A stretch of 18,860 nucleotides of DNA from Rhodococcus sp. IITR03. GTDB taxonomy: Bacteria; Actinomycetota; Actinomycetes; Mycobacteriales; Mycobacteriaceae. Positions 17,799 through 18,860 of this stretch are shown here, piece after piece. The stretch covers positions 1 through 18,860 of the forward strand of contig LATQ01000239.1 in the NCBI GenBank assembly GCA_001017865.1, written 5' to 3'. The number at the start of each line of letters is the position of its first letter. The first letter of the stretch is position 1. Made by a program: the position numbers and the translations under genes. The notes below the pieces were generated by a model. It had not been told where the DNA came from, did not search any database, and was given only the letters and a program-made list of their open reading frames with translations.

Positions 17799-18860
17799 GC
17801 GGACTCCTTCAGTGGGGTGACGGATTCGAGGGTGTGGACGGTCGCGGCCGGATTGCGGCGCGGAAAGGCGAGACACACGCCGACGCCGAGCAGGGCGACG
17901 ACGGCGAGAGCGATGCCGACCGCTCGCACGTTGTCGACGAACCGCGCCACCTCCGCACTGCCGAGCGTGCCGAGGGTCCCGCCATAGGCAGCCTGGCGGG
18001 CAGCGGCGCTGAGTCCGGCAGTGGCGAAGACGAGCGCCAGCGCGGTGCTGAGCAGGTAGCCGACGTTCTGCAGGGTCGAGCGCAGCCCGTTGGCGATGCC
18101 GCGGCGGTCCGCGGGGGCGGTGAGCATCAATGCGCTGGTGCTCGGTGTCATGAACAGGCCGGTGCCGCAACCGAGTACGAACAGGAAGGGCGCGGTCGCC
18201 CCGAGCGAGCCGCCGTCCGGCGACAACAACAGTGCCACTCCGAGCAGACCGACGGCGTTGAGTCCCATGCCGGTCGCGGTGAGGGTACGGGGACTGAAGC
18301 GCAGCATCAAGGATCCTGCGGCTGCTGCTGCGACGACGGTGCCGATCGCGACCGGCATCACCAGCGCACCCGCGGCGACCGCGGAGATTCCGCCCACCGC
18401 CTGCCCGTACAGCGACACGAGCAGCGTCACGGCGTAGGTGGCGACCGCATTGACGAGGACCGCGGCGAGAACGAGTGCGATACCCCGGTTGCGGAACAAC
18501 GACAGGTCGACGAGCGGATGGGTCCGCCGGATCTGCACCGCGACGAACGCCACGGCGAGCCCGAGACTTGCCGTGCCGCACGCCCAGGGCAGCCAGGGCG
18601 TCGAACCGACCCCCGGGGTGAGAGCCAGGACGACGGCGGCGAGCAGCGCGGTGGACAGTACCGCGCCGGAGACATCGAAGGGTTCCCGGGTCACCGCCCT
18701 GGAGGGACTGCGCGGAATCACCGCGATCGACGCGGCGATCGCGAGCAGCCCCACGGGTAGCACCACGACGAACAGCCCGCGCCACCCGAAGACTGCGGTG
18801 CCGGCACCGCCGATCACCGGTCCGACCACCGCGCGACGCCGCGCGACTACGCATGCCGCG
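17795..18860 (-). CDS. MFS transporter, DHA2 (14-TM drug/metabolite:H+ antiporter) type, runs off right edge
   Basis: The C-terminal about 350 residues are visible. They open with GPVIGGAGTAVFGWRGLFVV, the antiporter motif C and following loop of DHA2 exporters (compare GPxLGGxxxxxxxWRWxF), so the first four or so helices lie beyond base 18860. At least nine further hydrophobic segments follow, with LVDLSLFRNRGIALVLAAVL and PADRRGIANGLRSTLQNVGY typical of EmrB/QacA relatives. A frame error near 18835 is possible because residues ahead of GPVIGG (ARRRAVV) do not look like a helix. No ATG near 18824-18829 should be taken as the start; the GTG there is internal. The stop overlaps the hydrolase start (ATGA), so it belongs to the same operon and may export a product or toxic intermediate. 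Confidence 0.86.
   Translation of the reverse strand, partial: AACVVARRRAVVGPVIGGAGTAVFGWRGLFVVVLPVGLLAIAASIAVIPRSPSRAVTREPFDVSGAVLSTALLAAVVLALTPGVGSTPWLPWACGTASLGLAVAFVAVQIRRTHPLVDLSLFRNRGIALVLAAVLVNAVATYAVTLLVSLYGQAVGGISAVAAGALVMPVAIGTVVAAAAAGSLMLRFSPRTLTATGMGLNAVGLLGVALLLSPDGGSLGATAPFLFVLGCGTGLFMTPSTSALMLTAPADRRGIANGLRSTLQNVGYLLSTALALVFATAGLSAAARQAAYGGTLGTLGSAEVARFVDNVRAVGIALAVVALLGVGVCLAFPRRNPAATVHTLESVTPLKESA

Noticed and set aside
17153..18760. 535-residue plus-strand open frame
   Set aside because: Mirror of the amidase and exporter; Gly/Arg/Glu-rich with no domain.

Overview
This 18,860-base window is high in G+C (about two thirds by eye) and reads as actinobacterial, most likely Mycobacteriales (Rhodococcus, Gordonia or Nocardia type). 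The grounds are codon usage, tight ATGA/GTGA/TGATG gene overlaps, GGAGG-type ribosome sites, lipoprotein SBPs and the gene families present. The genus is an inference. Every supported gene lies on the minus strand, so transcription runs from right to left.

In transcription order, cassette B comes first: a DHA2-type MFS exporter (cut by the right edge), an isochorismatase-family amidohydrolase, a CUT2 (ribose-type) ABC importer (lipoprotein SBP2, ATPase2, permease2), a strong stem-loop, and a full-length flavin-dependent monooxygenase of the NtaA/SnaA/DszA branch (LLM4). A 19-bp terminator hairpin follows, then two GntR/UTRA regulators (GntR2, GntR1), the second with its own terminator hairpin. 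Cassette A then has a second CUT2 importer (SBP1, permease1, ATPase1), two stem-loops, monooxygenase LLM3, an alpha/beta hydrolase without the usual triad, a short divergent LLM (LLM2), full-length LLM1, an SsuE-type FMN reductase, a split-barrel flavin reductase and the start of ribB (cut by the left edge).

The genes look like a catabolic island. Two solute-specific importers bring in a polar compound. Three complete monooxygenases (plus one short paralogue) cleave it using FMNH2 from two unrelated reductases, with RibB possibly raising the flavin supply. The isochorismatase-type hydrolase and the alpha/beta hydrolase may act on the products. Two UTRA-type GntR proteins would sense the inducers. 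The set resembles the Rut pyrimidine pathway (RutA/B/D/F) in logic but uses different subfamilies. The substrate cannot be read from the sequence.

Many genes are broken by single-base frameshifts. I infer about 24 missing bases and one anomalous G run, nine of the missing bases in ATPase1 alone. Restoring them gives intact family-length proteins with coupled starts and stops, so they look like sequencing or assembly errors rather than real decay. Coordinates for the affected genes give the span of the repaired gene.
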